DNA of 64,000 nucleotides from an uncultured Prevotella sp. (GTDB lineage: Bacteria > Bacteroidota > Bacteroidia > Bacteroidales > Bacteroidaceae): assembly GCA_900319905.1 (NCBI GenBank), contig ONQB01000003.1, forward strand, positions 122,156 through 186,155. Reading direction: 5' to 3'. The position numbers were made by a program, and so were the translations under genes. Numbering within the stretch: position 1 is the stretch's first letter; each line of letters starts with the position of its first letter. This document shows positions 17,801 through 27,050 of the stretch, one piece after another. The notes below the pieces were generated by a model. The model saw only the letters and a list, made by a program, of their open reading frames with translations, was not told the DNA's origin and made no database searches.

Positions 17801-17920
17801 GTCCTTCAATTTGGCAGCCTGACTGTCATAATAACTCGTGGCAATCGGGAACGACAAATAGAAGAGACTCACGAGCGTCAGAAGGATGGCTGTCGTGATT
17901 ACAATTCCTTTGTTTTGCAT
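14879..17920 (-). CDS. secDF: Protein translocase subunit SecDF (fused)
   Basis: SecDF uses the proton gradient to pull secreted proteins out of the SecYEG channel. The SecD half starts with one membrane helix and the D1 motif GLGLDLKGGMNV near residue 70, then a long periplasmic region with a charged insert (KAAKNAKPKFQIKGADKKQ, about 270-300), then five helices. The SecF half starts near residue 685 with a second copy of the motif (LGIDFTGGRNYVV, near 710). At 1013 aa it is the fused form usual in Bacteroidetes. The antisense -7 box at 18002-18009 (TAACTTTG) is the likely promoter. Confidence 0.97.
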   Translation of the reverse strand: MQNKGIVITTAILLTLVSLFYLSFPIATSYYDSQAAKLKDPIAQQDYKDSVKYLGIYSYQKCLETQIGLGLDLKGGMNVILEISVPDVVENLADHKTDIAFTRSMAEARKEQQATQGDFITLFINAYHKNAPGHKLAEVFATQELQGKVSPTSSDAEVEKVLRQEVSSAIDNSLNVVTTRIDQFGVVQPNIQKVQGTEGRISVEMPGIREPERMRKLLQGSANLEFWETYNADEVLPYLQQLDQRLANGDQDTAKVDTAAKAAKAIADKEVKAAKNAKPKFQIKGADKKQNIKATPDDQLAQAKKQHPLLAMLQVTGQGLSVCGYASVRDTAAINRIIYSQLAKQVLPTDLKLLWSAKPADGIQAKNIFELHALKVTTTNGRAPLEGDVITDAKDQFNNVTGQPEVSMSMNSDGARRWAEMTKANVGKAIAIVLDGVVYSAPRVNGEIDGGQSSITGNFTVQDTKDLANTLKSGRMPAPAHIVQEEVVGPTLGAQSIQQGIISFIVAFILLIAYMLVIYNIIPGFIAVGALLVNVFFTLGILTSFQAALTMSGIAGMVLSLGTAVDANVLIYERIKEELRAGKGMKQAIEAGYKNAFSAIFDSNLTSLITGIILLVVGTGPIRGFATTWIIGIVCSFFSAVFLTRLLYEYKLNHGKWMHLKFDTSISKNMMQGTHFPFMSMYKKSFTVYGICIAICIVSFAVRQLSLGIDFTGGRNYVVTLNKSVPVEDVRNVLTNAFVNTTGDNAGKLATTNVIALGTDGQTIRVTTNWNIDSNDPTEDDKAETILYTALKKGNFVSQASVNAFKNPDIREGGSIISSSKVGPSVAKDITRNAFISVGLALIFIGLYILLRFRNLGFSIGSIVALAIDTTMVIGLFSLCYGWIGFSLEIDQTFIGAILTVIGYDINDSVVVFDRIRENLRLHPKGDKQKIFNDSINETLARTINTSVSTLIVLLAIFILGGDSIRSFSFAMIVGVFVGTLSSIFLASPIAYMSIDKIKSNDAETPAAEPVKA

Positions 17921-18001
17921 TTTGTTTGTTGGTTATTTATTTTTATTGTTTCTTTCTGTGCCATTTATCTCTATGAGCGTTCAATGTGCATATAATATGT
18001 G

Positions 18002-18009
18002 CAAAGTTA
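18002..18009 (-). promoter_or_regulatory. -7 box TAACTTTG for secDF
   Basis: Perfect TAnnTTTG on the minus strand, giving a leader of about 75 bases before the secDF ATG. Confidence 0.6.
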
Positions 18010-18076
18010 GTGATTTTTTATTATCTTACGGAATTTAAGGCTGTATTTTTGCTAAAAAACAATAAATAAGGAGCAA

Positions 18077-18172
18077 ATGGGCTGTATCAGAAGTCCGAAA
18101 GGCCAGAAGTCCGGGAGTTCAGTCATGGGCTTAAGTATCTACCAATCAGGTATAGACCGGACTTCTGGGTTT
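18077..18172. repeat. Family A repeat
   Basis: The copy starts with GGGCTGTATCAGAAGTCCG, has an AAGTATCTACCAATC-type core and ends in GACCGGACTTCTGG, immediately 3' of the leftward exonuclease-family gene. The arms are shorter than in the 2614 and 39520 copies. Confidence 0.75.
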
Positions 18173-18176
18173 CTTT

Positions 18177-19247
18177 CTACCGCATATTGAGCCAGCAGAG
18201 GATGGGGTAGTGGTCTGACTTTTTAATGCTCTTGTCCACCTGGCATCCATAGGGAGTAAAGTGGCTTGAGCACAGAATGTTGTCGATGCGCACGAAGAAA
18301 CCGGAGTAGTGATAGCTGATGCCGGGGCCATTGGCCGTCGACACATAGCAGTCGGTCAGGTTCTTGGCGATGGTACGATGGACGTAGGAGATGGGGGAGT
18401 CGTTGAAGTCGCCACACACAATCATCGGTGTACCTGCATGGTAAGCGATGAAGCGCGCCACGGCCTCGGCCTGCGGTGCCCGTTTCTTGGTCTGCTGTCC
18501 GAGATGTCCCACAAACCACTTCGAGGTAGCCGTGGCCGTGTCGGCCTGCAGCTCGCCCTTGAGCAGGTATTTGAACTTCTGCTTTTCCTCCTTGCTGAGT
18601 CCGGTGGTCTCAAGGTGGTTGTTGATGACGATCACGTCGCGTCCCTTCACATGCAAGCGGAACGCCACGCTCATGTTGCTCGTCGACGCATAGTCGATAT
18701 GCTCACGTGAGAGGATAGGGTATTTGCTGAAGATGGTCATGAAGTCGCTGCCATGCTTCGCGGTATCGGTGTAAGCATAGACAGGGCGAAGCACGGAGTC
18801 GATGACTGCCTGACCAATCAACGAAGGCATGGATTCCTGCAGACACACGATGTCAGCATCCTGCTTACGGATGTAATCCAAGATGGCATTGGAGCGATCG
18901 TGGTCGTCCATACCCACATAGTTCAACACATTGTACGACAACACCTTGATGCAACCCTTCGGAGGGTCTTCCGGAAGGTTGAGCGGACAGTATTTTCTGA
19001 CACCGCCGAAGCAGATGACGAAGCCTACAAAGGGTATGATGGCATAGCGGGCTTTAACAAACAGCCAGAACACCAAGAACAGGAGATTGACAAAGAGAAA
19101 AAAGGGATATATCAATCCAATATTACTCAACCGGGGAAAGCTGACAGGATTGATCATGTCGGCATTGCCTACTAAGAACATCAGGATGATGGTGGCGCAG
19201 TTTGCACCAGCCAACAACTGAAAAGTAATCTTAGAAAGTTGCTTCAT
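18177..19247 (-). CDS. Endonuclease/exonuclease/phosphatase family protein with N-terminal membrane helices, 356 aa
   Basis: Three hydrophobic segments occupy about residues 10-85. The soluble domain starts IKVLSYNVLNY near residue 101 and shows the family motifs VCLQES (metal-binding Glu), VINNHLETTG, IVCGDFNDSP (near 275) and KSDHYPI (catalytic Asp-His near 345). These are the signatures of Mg-dependent DNase I-like enzymes, which include nucleases, lipid phosphatases and sphingomyelinases. The substrate cannot be told from sequence. It lies 45 bases downstream of the rhomboid gene in the same direction and may share its transcript. Confidence 0.88.
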   Translation of the reverse strand: MKQLSKITFQLLAGANCATIILMFLVGNADMINPVSFPRLSNIGLIYPFFLFVNLLFLVFWLFVKARYAIIPFVGFVICFGGVRKYCPLNLPEDPPKGCIKVLSYNVLNYVGMDDHDRSNAILDYIRKQDADIVCLQESMPSLIGQAVIDSVLRPVYAYTDTAKHGSDFMTIFSKYPILSREHIDYASTSNMSVAFRLHVKGRDVIVINNHLETTGLSKEEKQKFKYLLKGELQADTATATSKWFVGHLGQQTKKRAPQAEAVARFIAYHAGTPMIVCGDFNDSPISYVHRTIAKNLTDCYVSTANGPGISYHYSGFFVRIDNILCSSHFTPYGCQVDKSIKKSDHYPILCWLNMR

Positions 19248-19291
19248 CTATTTATCAATGACATATAAAGTTAAACAAGGCACGGTAATGC

Positions 19292-20221
19292 TTACTTATT
19301 ACCTTGGTCAAAGAGCGTTTTCTTTTCCTCACTGGTAAGGCTGTCGTAACCACTCTTTCGTATCTTGTCAAGTATACGGTCTACTTCGTCCTGTGTGGCC
19401 TTCTTCCGTGCATTATAGTCCCAGTCAGGATTTGAGCTGTGCCATTCCTCATTCTGCTTTTTATGGTTCCAACCACGGTAGCCTTCCTTGCGCTGTTCCC
19501 AACGGTCCTTCATATTGCTGAAGATATCCCTTCCGCCCTGCAGTCCATAGTCAGCATAAGGATGCTTCTGCCAGTAACGTATGAGGAAGAAGCCGAAGAG
19601 CATGCCGCCGAGGTGGGCCACATGCGCTACCTGCGACCCCGGGGTGGCAAGCGCCGAGAACAGTTCAATGGCAATGGAACCCATCACCATCCATTTAGCC
19701 TTGATGGGCACGGGAATGGGGATGATAAACATCTTCTCATCTGGGAATGACATGCCAAAGGCCAGCAGCAGGGCATAGATGGCACCCGAGGCACCCACAG
19801 TGGTCAGGCTATTGAGGTCAGCGGCAAAATGATGCATCACCGAGAAGGACTCCAGAAAGCCCATCGGCTGGTTGAAACCAAACAGCCATACGTAGAAGAA
19901 CTGAGCAACCTCCTGCATCAGACCGGCACCAATGCCACAGAAAATGTAATAAAAAATAAACCGCTTAGGGCCCCACACCCTTTCCATGACGGCACCAAAC
20001 ATCCAAAGCATAAACATGTTGAGAATGATATGCTCCCAGCCGCCATGCATGAACATATAAGTGACGAGCTGATAGACATGGAAGTCCTGCGCCATGAAGA
20101 AATGAAGACCACACAGACTGTTGAGGTCTGCGATGCCCATCTGTCGGAACACAAGCATGGCCATGAAGGCGAGGATGTTTATGATAAGCAGGTTGCGGGT
20201 AATAACGGGTATTCTAAACAT
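19292..20221 (-). CDS. Rhomboid family intramembrane serine protease, 309 aa
   Basis: The frame reaches 20344, but the ATG at 20221 (MFRIPVITRNLLIINILAF) is the natural start just before the first helix; the extra upstream codons read through the promoter region. Family motifs are HGGWEHIILNMFMLWMFG (oxyanion His and Asn), GASGAIYALLLAF (nucleophile Ser near residue 144) and AHVAHLGGMLFGF (catalytic His near 200). About 90 polar residues follow the last helix, an unusually long charged C-terminal tail. An antisense -7 box TAATTTTG lies at 20294-20301. Confidence 0.92.
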   Translation of the reverse strand: MFRIPVITRNLLIINILAFMAMLVFRQMGIADLNSLCGLHFFMAQDFHVYQLVTYMFMHGGWEHIILNMFMLWMFGAVMERVWGPKRFIFYYIFCGIGAGLMQEVAQFFYVWLFGFNQPMGFLESFSVMHHFAADLNSLTTVGASGAIYALLLAFGMSFPDEKMFIIPIPVPIKAKWMVMGSIAIELFSALATPGSQVAHVAHLGGMLFGFFLIRYWQKHPYADYGLQGGRDIFSNMKDRWEQRKEGYRGWNHKKQNEEWHSSNPDWDYNARKKATQDEVDRILDKIRKSGYDSLTSEEKKTLFDQGNK

Positions 20222-20293
20222 TGTTGTGATGTGATATAGAAGTCTGTAATGTCTTAATTTAAGCCACCTAAATGATTGTCGGCGACAATGCTG

Positions 20294-20301
20294 CAAAATT
20301 A
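20294..20301 (-). promoter_or_regulatory. -7 box TAATTTTG for the rhomboid gene
   Basis: Perfect TAnnTTTG on the minus strand, 73 bases upstream of the chosen start at 20221. It supports the internal ATG rather than the upstream-extended frame. Confidence 0.5.
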
Positions 20302-20394
20302 CTAAAAAAGTACTGTAAAAGACCATAATTTGCCTATAAAACAATGGTTTTACGGCTTTTTTTCATTGTTTCAATCATTTTTTCCCTAAAAAAG

Positions 20395-20425
20395 TTTGTA
20401 CTATAAAACATTTGATTTATATTTG
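20395..20425 (+). promoter_or_regulatory. Promoter of the HU gene (TTTG-N19-TATATTTG)
   Basis: The -33 TTTG at 20395-20398 and the -7 TATATTTG at 20418-20425 are separated by 19 bases, an exact match to the Bacteroidota consensus. The leader to the ATG at 20494 is about 65 bases. Confidence 0.75.
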
Positions 20426-20493
20426 TCGAGTTATTTGACAGTTACAGCAATACCAACGCACAATTTAATCATTAACACATAATATTTACAACT

Positions 20494-20769
20494 ATGACGA
20501 AAGCAGAATTAGTAAAGAAGATTGCAGAGCAGGCAAATCTTACCAACGCAGATGCCAAACTGGCTCTTGACGCTACCCTTCAGGCTATTAAGGATGCACT
20601 GGTAGCAGGTGAGAAAGTTCAGCTCGTAGGCTTTGGCACCTTTGCCGTTACAGAGCGCCCCGCCCGTGAAGGCATCAACCCCGCCACACGCCAGAAGATC
20701 ACAATCGCAGCCAAGAAGGTCGCTAAGTTCAAGGCTGGTGCTGAGCTCGATAGCCAGGTAAACGCATAA
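20494..20769 (+). CDS. HU family DNA-binding protein, 91 aa
   Basis: A small basic nucleoid protein. It starts MTKAELVKKIAEQANLTNADAK and carries the HU signature GFGTFAVTERPAREGINPAT in the DNA-binding beta arm (around residues 46-66), followed by ITIAAKKVAKFKAGAEL. Full length for the family. It stands alone, behind a strong promoter. Confidence 0.97.
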   Translation: MTKAELVKKIAEQANLTNADAKLALDATLQAIKDALVAGEKVQLVGFGTFAVTERPAREGINPATRQKITIAAKKVAKFKAGAELDSQVNA

Positions 20770-20809
20770 TGTCATATATTTTTGCGATTTGATAAAGGAG
20801 GGTGTATCA

Positions 20810-20946
20810 AAATTGGAGAAGTCCGGGAGTCCAAAAGTCCGGGAGTTCAGTCAAATACACATAAGTATCTGATAATAAGATATCACTAGTAATGACAGAA
20901 CTTCCTAACTTCCGGACTTCTGGACTTCACCAATTTGGATACACCC
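20810..20946. repeat. Family A repeat, complete copy with outer inverted repeats
   Basis: The outer arms GGGTGTATCAAAATTGGAG and CACCAATTTGGATACACCC pair with two mismatches over about 25 bases. Inside are GAAGTCCGG-type units, an AAGTATCTGATAATAAG core, and TCCGGACTTCTGGA-type units. This copy defines the whole element at about 137 bases. The right edge lies 8 bases before the DUF4294 start codon. Confidence 0.85.
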
Positions 20947-20954
20947 TGTTCATC

Positions 20955-21599
20955 ATGATGAGAAAAGTAATATTTGTAATCTTCTTATTCATCATGCCGC
21001 TCATGGCGGCTGCACAAATCAACGACCCTAACCACATCAATCCCGAAGACCGTGATGTGGATATGGACGACCCCACCTTCATACCGATGGTGAAAGTGGG
21101 TAAGGTACTCGTAAACCGAGACTCCATACAGTATGTGGAGCTCAACAACATATGGGTGTACCCCCAACCTATCTTCCAGAACGACCGACAGCGCATGGCT
21201 TACAACCGCCTCGTCTACAACGTCAAGAAAGTGCTGCCCATCGCCAAGGAAGTGAACCGAATCATCATTGAGACAGGCGACTATCTGGAAATGTTGCCCA
21301 ACAAAAAAGCCAGAGACGAGCACATGAAACGCGTGGAGGCCAGCATTACCAAGGAATATAAGCCACGCATGAAGAAACTCACATACTCACAAGGTAAACT
21401 GCTCATCAAACTGGTTTACCGTGAATGCAACAATACCAGCTACGACCTCATCAGGGCATTCTTGGGCCCCATCAAAGCCGGTTTCTATCAAGCCTTTGCA
21501 TGGGTCTTTGGAGCCAGCCTGAAAAAACAGTACGACCCCAATGGCGTGGACAGAATGACCGAACGTGTGGTCAGACTCGTGGAGGCAGGACAGCTGTGA
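20955..21599 (+). CDS. DUF4294 domain-containing protein, 214 aa
   Basis: The frame extends upstream into the repeat, but the ATG at 20955 (MMRKVIFVIFLFIMPLMAAAQ) opens a signal peptide with cleavage after AAAQ, so it is the real start. The mature part matches DUF4294: ELNNIWVYPQPIFQNDRQR, then YNRLVYNVKKVLPIAKEVNR, then KKLTYSQGKLLIKLVYRECN. Function unknown; it is expected in the periplasm. The repeat directly upstream leaves no obvious promoter for it. Confidence 0.88.
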   Translation: MMRKVIFVIFLFIMPLMAAAQINDPNHINPEDRDVDMDDPTFIPMVKVGKVLVNRDSIQYVELNNIWVYPQPIFQNDRQRMAYNRLVYNVKKVLPIAKEVNRIIIETGDYLEMLPNKKARDEHMKRVEASITKEYKPRMKKLTYSQGKLLIKLVYRECNNTSYDLIRAFLGPIKAGFYQAFAWVFGASLKKQYDPNGVDRMTERVVRLVEAGQL

Positions 21600-21663
21600 A
21601 GCATGGGAATGCAACCCACAAGAAAAGACATGAGAAAAACTTGCTAAAATAAAATTTAAATAT

Positions 21664-21671
21664 TAAATTTG
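21664..21671 (+). promoter_or_regulatory. -7 box TAAATTTG for the GNAT toxin-antitoxin pair
   Basis: Perfect TAnnTTTG 25 bases before the antitoxin ATG. A good AAGGAGGTAATT ribosome binding site lies at 21684-21695, stronger than is usual in this phylum. Confidence 0.55.
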
Positions 21672-21695
21672 CAGCAAAAAGAAAAGGAGGTAATT

Positions 21696-21854
21696 ATGGC
21701 GTTACAAATAGCATCAGTACCAGTACTTAGTGGTGAAGCCGCAGACCGTTTTGAACAGAGAATGGCTGAAAGCGAAAAGAAGAGGGGGAGCGTAGATTTC
21801 TCTAAACAAATTGCTATGGCGCATAGAATCGCAGCAAAAATCAAACGCTTATGA
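21696..21854 (+). CDS. Small putative antitoxin, 52 aa
   Basis: The protein starts MALQIASVPVLSGEAADRF and is charged and helical after residue 16, with a basic C-terminus (HRIAAKIKRL). It overlaps the following acetyltransferase gene as ATGA. The short length, the overlap and the acetyltransferase partner suggest the antitoxin of a type II module. It does not show the DUF1778 ribbon-helix-helix sequence of the well-studied TacA antitoxins, so it may be a different family. ATG 21696 is supported by a strong AGGAGG just upstream; the frame itself opens earlier. Confidence 0.65.
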   Translation: MALQIASVPVLSGEAADRFEQRMAESEKKRGSVDFSKQIAMAHRIAAKIKRL

Positions 21855-22441
21855 TCATTCTCGAAGATTGCTCGCTTTATGAATATACTCCAAAGGTGAA
21901 TAAAACTTTTGGAGTTTTTGATTGTGGGGATGATGATCTGAACAACTTTTTCATTGAAGATGCCTTTCTACAATCAAATGAGTTGCTATGCAAAAATTAT
22001 TGCTTTGTCAAAGAAGACGTTAAGAAAGTAGCTTGTGCCTTCACTATATCCAATGAAAGCATCAAGAAACTGCCTGGTTCAAGAAAAAAGAAAGTAGAGA
22101 AAAATATTCCTAGAGAAAAGCAATATAGCTCATATCCAGCTGTCATGATTGGTCGACTTGGTGTCAATAAAGACTTTCAAGACCATCACTTAGGAAGCCA
22201 AGTGATTGATTTTATTAAAGGTTGGCTCATAGACCCTGAATATCGTTCGGGGTGTAGATTCTTGCTTGTTGATTCTTATAATAAGCCGGAAAATATTCGA
22301 TTCTATCAAAGAAATGGTTTCTCCATGCTCTTTTCTACAGAAGAGCAGGAAAAGGAATATAGGAAGATGAAGCCAGAAAGCCCATTGGCAACACGATTGA
22401 TGTATTTTGATCTCATAGAAGTTGCTGGACAAAAAACATAG
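21851..22441 (+). CDS. GNAT family N-acetyltransferase, probable toxin, 196 aa
   Basis: The acetyl-CoA-binding motif is IGRLGVNKDFQDHHLGSQVIDF (about residues 100-120), close to the family's R/Q-x-x-G-x-G/A loop but with His-Leu-Gly at its core, and the fold end is FYQRNGFSMLF. The N-terminal YTPKVNKTFGVFDCGDDDLNNFF resembles TacT-like and Bacteroidal GNAT toxins, in which acetylation of aminoacyl-tRNA stops translation. It is AT-richer than its neighbours and coupled to the small upstream gene. Toxin activity is inferred from the two-gene arrangement. Confidence 0.75.
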   Translation: MIILEDCSLYEYTPKVNKTFGVFDCGDDDLNNFFIEDAFLQSNELLCKNYCFVKEDVKKVACAFTISNESIKKLPGSRKKKVEKNIPREKQYSSYPAVMIGRLGVNKDFQDHHLGSQVIDFIKGWLIDPEYRSGCRFLLVDSYNKPENIRFYQRNGFSMLFSTEEQEKEYRKMKPESPLATRLMYFDLIEVAGQKT

Positions 22442-22531
22442 TCTTAGAGAAAATTTCAGCAAATTGTAATCAAGACCTTGTTTTGTAGGCCTATTTTTTT
22501 TTTATTATTGCAAATTACCTAAATTATTTTG

Positions 22532-22539
22532 TACCTTTG
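22532..22539 (+). promoter_or_regulatory. -7 box TACCTTTG for leuS
   Basis: Perfect TAnnTTTG 33 bases before the leuS ATG. Confidence 0.6.
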
Positions 22540-22572
22540 CATCATATAATATAACAACACGCATTTTACAAT

Positions 22573-25452
22573 ATGGACTACAAATTCCAAGAGATTGAGA
22601 AGAAATGGCAAAAGCAATGGGTCGATGACCAGACCTACAAGGTAACGGAAGACAAGAGCCGTCCCAAATACTATGTGCTCAACATGTTTCCTTATCCATC
22701 GGGTGCAGGTTTGCACGTTGGTCATCCCTTAGGCTATATAGCAAGCGACATCTATGCCCGCTACAAGCGTCTCAAGGGTTTCAATGTGCTCAATCCTATG
22801 GGCTACGACGCCTACGGACTGCCCGCCGAGCAGTATGCCATCAAGACCGGTCAGCATCCGGCCATCACCACCGAGCAGAACATCGCGCACTACCGCGAGC
22901 AGCTCGACAAGATTGGCTTCTCATTCGACTGGGACCGCGAGGTGCGCACCTGCGACCCGAAATACTACCACTGGACGCAATGGGCCTTCGAGAAGATGTT
23001 CAACTCCTACTACGACAACCGTCTGAAGAAGGCACAGCCCATCGAGCAGCTCATCGCCCACTTTGAGCAACAGGGCACCGAGGGTCTTGACGTGGCACAG
23101 ACCGACGATACCCTCCACTTCACCGCCGATGAATGGAAGGCCATGGACGAGAAGCAGAAGAGCGACACGCTGATGAACTACCGCATTGCCTACAAGGGCG
23201 AGACGATGGTGAACTGGTGCGCCGGACTGGGTACCGTGCTGGCCAACGACGAGGTAGTGGAAGGTGTCAGCGTGCGTGGCGGCTTCCCCGTGGTACAGAA
23301 GAAGATGAGCCAGTGGTGCCTGCGCGTCTCGGCCTATGCCCAGCGCCTGCTCGACGGCCTCGATACCATACAGTGGAGCGACTCCATCACCGAGACACAG
23401 AAGAACTGGATAGGCCGTTCCGAAGGTACGGAGGTGGTGTTCACCAGCGTCACGCCCGAGGGCGACAAGGAGCGCAAGAGTGAGTTTACCATCTTCACTA
23501 CACGCGCCGACACAATGTTCGGTGTCACATTCATGGTGCTGGCTCCGGAGAGTGAGCTCGTGCCTGAACTTACCTCAGCCGACCAAAAGGCAGAAGTAGA
23601 CAAATATCTCGACTACGTGAAGAGCCGCACTGAGCTCGACCGCATGTCAGACCGTCGCGTCACCGGCGTGTTCAGTGGCAGCTATGCCATCAACCCCTTT
23701 ACCGGCGACCGCATCCCCATTTGGATTTCCGAATATGTGCTGGCCGGCTACGGCACAGGCGCCATCATGGCCGTGCCTGCCCACGACAGCCGCGACTATG
23801 CCTTTGCCAAGCATTTTAACCTGCCCATCATCCCGCTCATCGAGGGTGCCGACGTGTCGGAGGAGAGCTTCGACGCCAAGGAAGGCATTGTGATGAACTC
23901 GCCGCGTGAGGGCCACCAGAGCATCGACGGCTTCTCACTCAACGGACTGACCGTGAAGGAGGCCATCGCCGCCACTAAGAAGTTTGTCACCGAGAAGGGC
24001 ATCGGCCGCGTGAAGGTCAACTACCGTCTGCGTGACGCCATCTTCTCACGTCAGCGCTACTGGGGCGAGCCGTTCCCCGTGTACTACGACAACGGCATCC
24101 CCAAGATGATACCCGAGGACTGTCTGCCCGTGGAACTGCCCGAGATCACTGCTTACAAGCCCACTGAGGACGGCGAACCACCATTGGGCCGCGCCACGAA
24201 ATGGGCTTGGGACACCGTGAACAAGAAAGTGGTGGAGAACAGCAAGATTGACCAAAAGACCGTGTTCCCCATCGACCTCTATACCATGCCGGGCTTTGCC
24301 GGATCAAGCGCTTACTACCTGCGCTACATGGATCCCCACAACGACCATGAGCTCGTCTCAAAGGACGCCGACGAGTACTGGCGTCACGTCGACCTCTACG
24401 TCGGCGGTACGGAGCATGCCACCGGTCACCTTATCTACTCCCGTTTCTGGAATAAGTTCCTCCACGACTACGGTGTGAGCTGCGAGGAAGAGCCGTTCCA
24501 GAAGCTTGTCAACCAAGGTATGATACAGGGCCGCTCCAACTTCGTGTATCGTGTCAACGAACTGTCCACCGTCGACAAGCCCGTCTTCGTGAGTGCCGGT
24601 CTGCGCAAGCAATATAAGGATGTAACGCCCATCCACGTGTGGATCAACCTTGTGAAGAACGATATCCTCGACACTGAGGCTTTCAAGCAGTGGAGTCCGG
24701 AGTACAAGAACGCTGAGTTCATACTCGAAAACGGTAAGTACGTATGCGGCTGGGCCATTGAGAAGATGTCGAAGTCGATGTACAACGTCGTCAACCCTGA
24801 CGACATCGTGCGCGACTACGGTGCCGACACCCTGCGTCTGTACGAGATGTTCCTCGGTCCTGTCGAGGCATCCAAGCCTTGGGACACCAATGGCATCGAT
24901 GGTTGCTTCCGCTTCCTGAAGAAGCTGTGGGCCCTGTTCTGGGACAACCGCTCCGATGCGTTCCTCGTCAACGACGACGCTCCTTCGGCCGAAAACCTGA
25001 AGAGCATCAACAAACTGATAAAGAAGGTGTCAGGCGACATTGAGACGTTCTCTTACAACACGTCTATCTCAGCCTTCATGATATGCGTCAACGAGCTTGG
25101 CCAGCAGAAATGCCACAGCCGCAAGGTGCTATCCGACCTGGTGGTGCTCATCGCTCCGTTCACGCCCCACATCGCTGAGGAGCTGTGGCACCAGTTGGGC
25201 AACACCACGACTGTCTGCGACGCCAAGTGGCCCACATGGGATGAGAAATATCTGCAGGAAGACCAGATGCAGATGACGGTCAGCTTCAACGGCAAGGCCC
25301 GCTTCCAAAAGGCCTTCGCTGCCGATGCCGACAAAGACACCATTGAAAAAGAGACACTGGCTGATGAGCGCTGCGACAAGTATGTCAGCGGCAAGCAGAT
25401 CATCAAGGTGATTGTTGTTCCTAAACGTATCATCAATATCGTTGTGAAATAA
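22573..25452 (+). CDS. leuS: Leucine--tRNA ligase
   Basis: Charges tRNA-Leu with leucine. The HIGH-type motif is [11 protein letters not shown] near residue 47, and the KMSKS loop [16 protein letters not shown] lies near residue 730. The editing domain (CP1) has the [19 protein letters not shown] sequence near residue 395. About 959 aa, longer than the E. coli enzyme (860), as expected for Bacteroidetes with an insertion after the N-terminal domain (about 160-200). It starts an operon with the YitT-type gene and rdgB. Confidence 0.97.
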   Translation: MDYKFQEIEKKWQKQWVDDQTYKVTEDKSRPKYYVLNMFPYPSGAGLHVGHPLGYIASDIYARYKRLKGFNVLNPMGYDAYGLPAEQYAIKTGQHPAITTEQNIAHYREQLDKIGFSFDWDREVRTCDPKYYHWTQWAFEKMFNSYYDNRLKKAQPIEQLIAHFEQQGTEGLDVAQTDDTLHFTADEWKAMDEKQKSDTLMNYRIAYKGETMVNWCAGLGTVLANDEVVEGVSVRGGFPVVQKKMSQWCLRVSAYAQRLLDGLDTIQWSDSITETQKNWIGRSEGTEVVFTSVTPEGDKERKSEFTIFTTRADTMFGVTFMVLAPESELVPELTSADQKAEVDKYLDYVKSRTELDRMSDRRVTGVFSGSYAINPFTGDRIPIWISEYVLAGYGTGAIMAVPAHDSRDYAFAKHFNLPIIPLIEGADVSEESFDAKEGIVMNSPREGHQSIDGFSLNGLTVKEAIAATKKFVTEKGIGRVKVNYRLRDAIFSRQRYWGEPFPVYYDNGIPKMIPEDCLPVELPEITAYKPTEDGEPPLGRATKWAWDTVNKKVVENSKIDQKTVFPIDLYTMPGFAGSSAYYLRYMDPHNDHELVSKDADEYWRHVDLYVGGTEHATGHLIYSRFWNKFLHDYGVSCEEEPFQKLVNQGMIQGRSNFVYRVNELSTVDKPVFVSAGLRKQYKDVTPIHVWINLVKNDILDTEAFKQWSPEYKNAEFILENGKYVCGWAIEKMSKSMYNVVNPDDIVRDYGADTLRLYEMFLGPVEASKPWDTNGIDGCFRFLKKLWALFWDNRSDAFLVNDDAPSAENLKSINKLIKKVSGDIETFSYNTSISAFMICVNELGQQKCHSRKVLSDLVVLIAPFTPHIAEELWHQLGNTTTVCDAKWPTWDEKYLQEDQMQMTVSFNGKARFQKAFAADADKDTIEKETLADERCDKYVSGKQIIKVIVVPKRIINIVVK

Positions 25453-25458
25453 ATAGTT

Positions 25459-26451
25459 ATGGCTATTGACCATCGTGTATTGTGGAATGAGGCCAAGGAC
25501 TACATAGGCATCACCCTTGGCCTTCTTATCTATGCCACCGCCTTCACCCTCTTTCTCATGCCCTATGAGATTGTGACGGGCGGTGTGACGGGTATGTCAG
25601 CCATCATCTACTACGCCACGGGCTTCAAGCTTGAGAACACTTACATGATCATCAACCTTGCCCTGCTCGTCGTAGCGCTGAAGATACTCGGTGTCAAGTT
25701 TATGGTAAAGACCATCTACGCCATCTTCACACTTTATTTCCTGCTGAAGTTCGCCCAGATGCTCATGCCCGTCGATACGGCTGGTCATTACATCAAGATA
25801 CTGGGTTCCAACCAGGACTTCATGTCACTGCTCATCGGCTGTTGCTTCACCGGTACGGCGCTGGCCGTCGTCTTCATGAACAACGGATCAACGGGCGGCA
25901 CCGACATCATCGCCGCCTGCGTCAACAAATACCGTGACGTGTCGTTAGGACAGGTGCTGATGGCAGTCGACTTTCTGATCATCGGCAGCTGTTTCTTCTT
26001 CCCGCAGTTCGGCGACATCATCAGCCGCCTGCATAAGGTGGTGTTCGGTCTGTGCACCATGGTGGTGGAGAACTTCATGCTCGACCACGTCATGAACATC
26101 CAGCGGCAGAGCGTACAGTTCATGATCTTCTCCAAGAAGTCGAAAGAGATAGCCCATGCCATCGGCACGCAGCTCGAACGAGGCATCACCATCCTCGATG
26201 GCCATGGCTGGTACACCGGACAGGAGATGAAGGTGCTGTGTATCCTCGCCCGCAAGCGGGAAAGCACCACCATCTTCCGCATCATCAAGATGATCGACCC
26301 CGATGCTTTTGTTTCACAGAGCAGCGTCATCGGCGTGTACGGTGAAGGCTTCGACCACGTCAAGATAAAGGTGAATAAGCATCACAAGAAAACACTTGAA
26401 CAAGCAACCACATCCAACGAGCAGGAAACAAACAACAATCAGCAAGCATGA
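25459..26451 (+). CDS. YitT family membrane protein (DUF2179 C-terminus), 330 aa
   Basis: Six hydrophobic segments at the N-terminal 230 residues ([40 protein letters not shown]) are followed by a soluble C-terminal DUF2179 domain ([43 protein letters not shown]). This is the YitT/YpjC-type arrangement, whose substrate is not known. It starts 6 bases after leuS and overlaps the next ATG by 4 bases, so the three genes are probably transcribed and translated together. Confidence 0.9.
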   Translation: MAIDHRVLWNEAKDYIGITLGLLIYATAFTLFLMPYEIVTGGVTGMSAIIYYATGFKLENTYMIINLALLVVALKILGVKFMVKTIYAIFTLYFLLKFAQMLMPVDTAGHYIKILGSNQDFMSLLIGCCFTGTALAVVFMNNGSTGGTDIIAACVNKYRDVSLGQVLMAVDFLIIGSCFFFPQFGDIISRLHKVVFGLCTMVVENFMLDHVMNIQRQSVQFMIFSKKSKEIAHAIGTQLERGITILDGHGWYTGQEMKVLCILARKRESTTIFRIIKMIDPDAFVSQSSVIGVYGEGFDHVKIKVNKHHKKTLEQATTSNEQETNNNQQA

Positions 26452-27050
26452 AAATAGTTTTTGCCACCAATAATCAGCATAAGCTGCAAGAGATCAGGGA
26501 GATATTGGGCCCCGACTTTGAAATCGTATCACTGAGCGACATAGGCTGTCACGAGGATATTCCCGAGACGGGCATGACGCTCGAGGCCAATGCCCACCAG
26601 AAGGCGGAATACATCTTCGACCACTACCACCTCGACTGCTTCGCCGATGACACTGGTCTGGAAGTGGAGGCGTTAGGCGGTGAGCCGGGCGTCCATTCGG
26701 CCCGCTATGCCGAAGGCACCGACCACGACAGCGAGGCCAATATGGCCAAACTGCTGAAGAAACTCGGTGACAACCCTAACCGCAAGGCCCGTTTCCGCAC
26801 CGTCATCTCACTCATTCAGATGGAGGGTGGCAACCCTGTCTGCAGCCGCGAATATCAATTTGAGGGAGAGGTGACCGGGCATATCGCCTACGAGAAGCAT
26901 GGTCATGAGGGATTTGGCTACGACCCTATCTTCATTCCTGACGGCTACAACAAGAGTTTCGCCGAACTGGGTGAGGAAATCAAAAACCAGATCAGCCACC
27001 GTGCCCGCGCCGTGAAAAAACTGGCGGACTGGCTGAAAGCGGAAGACTGA
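26448..27050 (+). CDS. rdgB: Non-canonical purine NTP pyrophosphatase (RdgB/HAM1)
   Basis: Removes ITP, dITP and XTP from the nucleotide pool. The N-terminus [19 protein letters not shown] is the family signature, with [24 protein letters not shown] near residue 66 and [12 protein letters not shown] near 153. The length of 200 aa is normal. It overlaps the YitT-type gene as ATGA. Confidence 0.96.
   Translation: MKIVFATNNQHKLQEIREILGPDFEIVSLSDIGCHEDIPETGMTLEANAHQKAEYIFDHYHLDCFADDTGLEVEALGGEPGVHSARYAEGTDHDSEANMAKLLKKLGDNPNRKARFRTVISLIQMEGGNPVCSREYQFEGEVTGHIAYEKHGHEGFGYDPIFIPDGYNKSFAELGEEIKNQISHRARAVKKLADWLKAED

Noticed and set aside
20892-20954. Upstream-extended start of the DUF4294 protein
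   Set aside because: These codons lie in the family A repeat; the ATG at 20955 opens a proper signal peptide.
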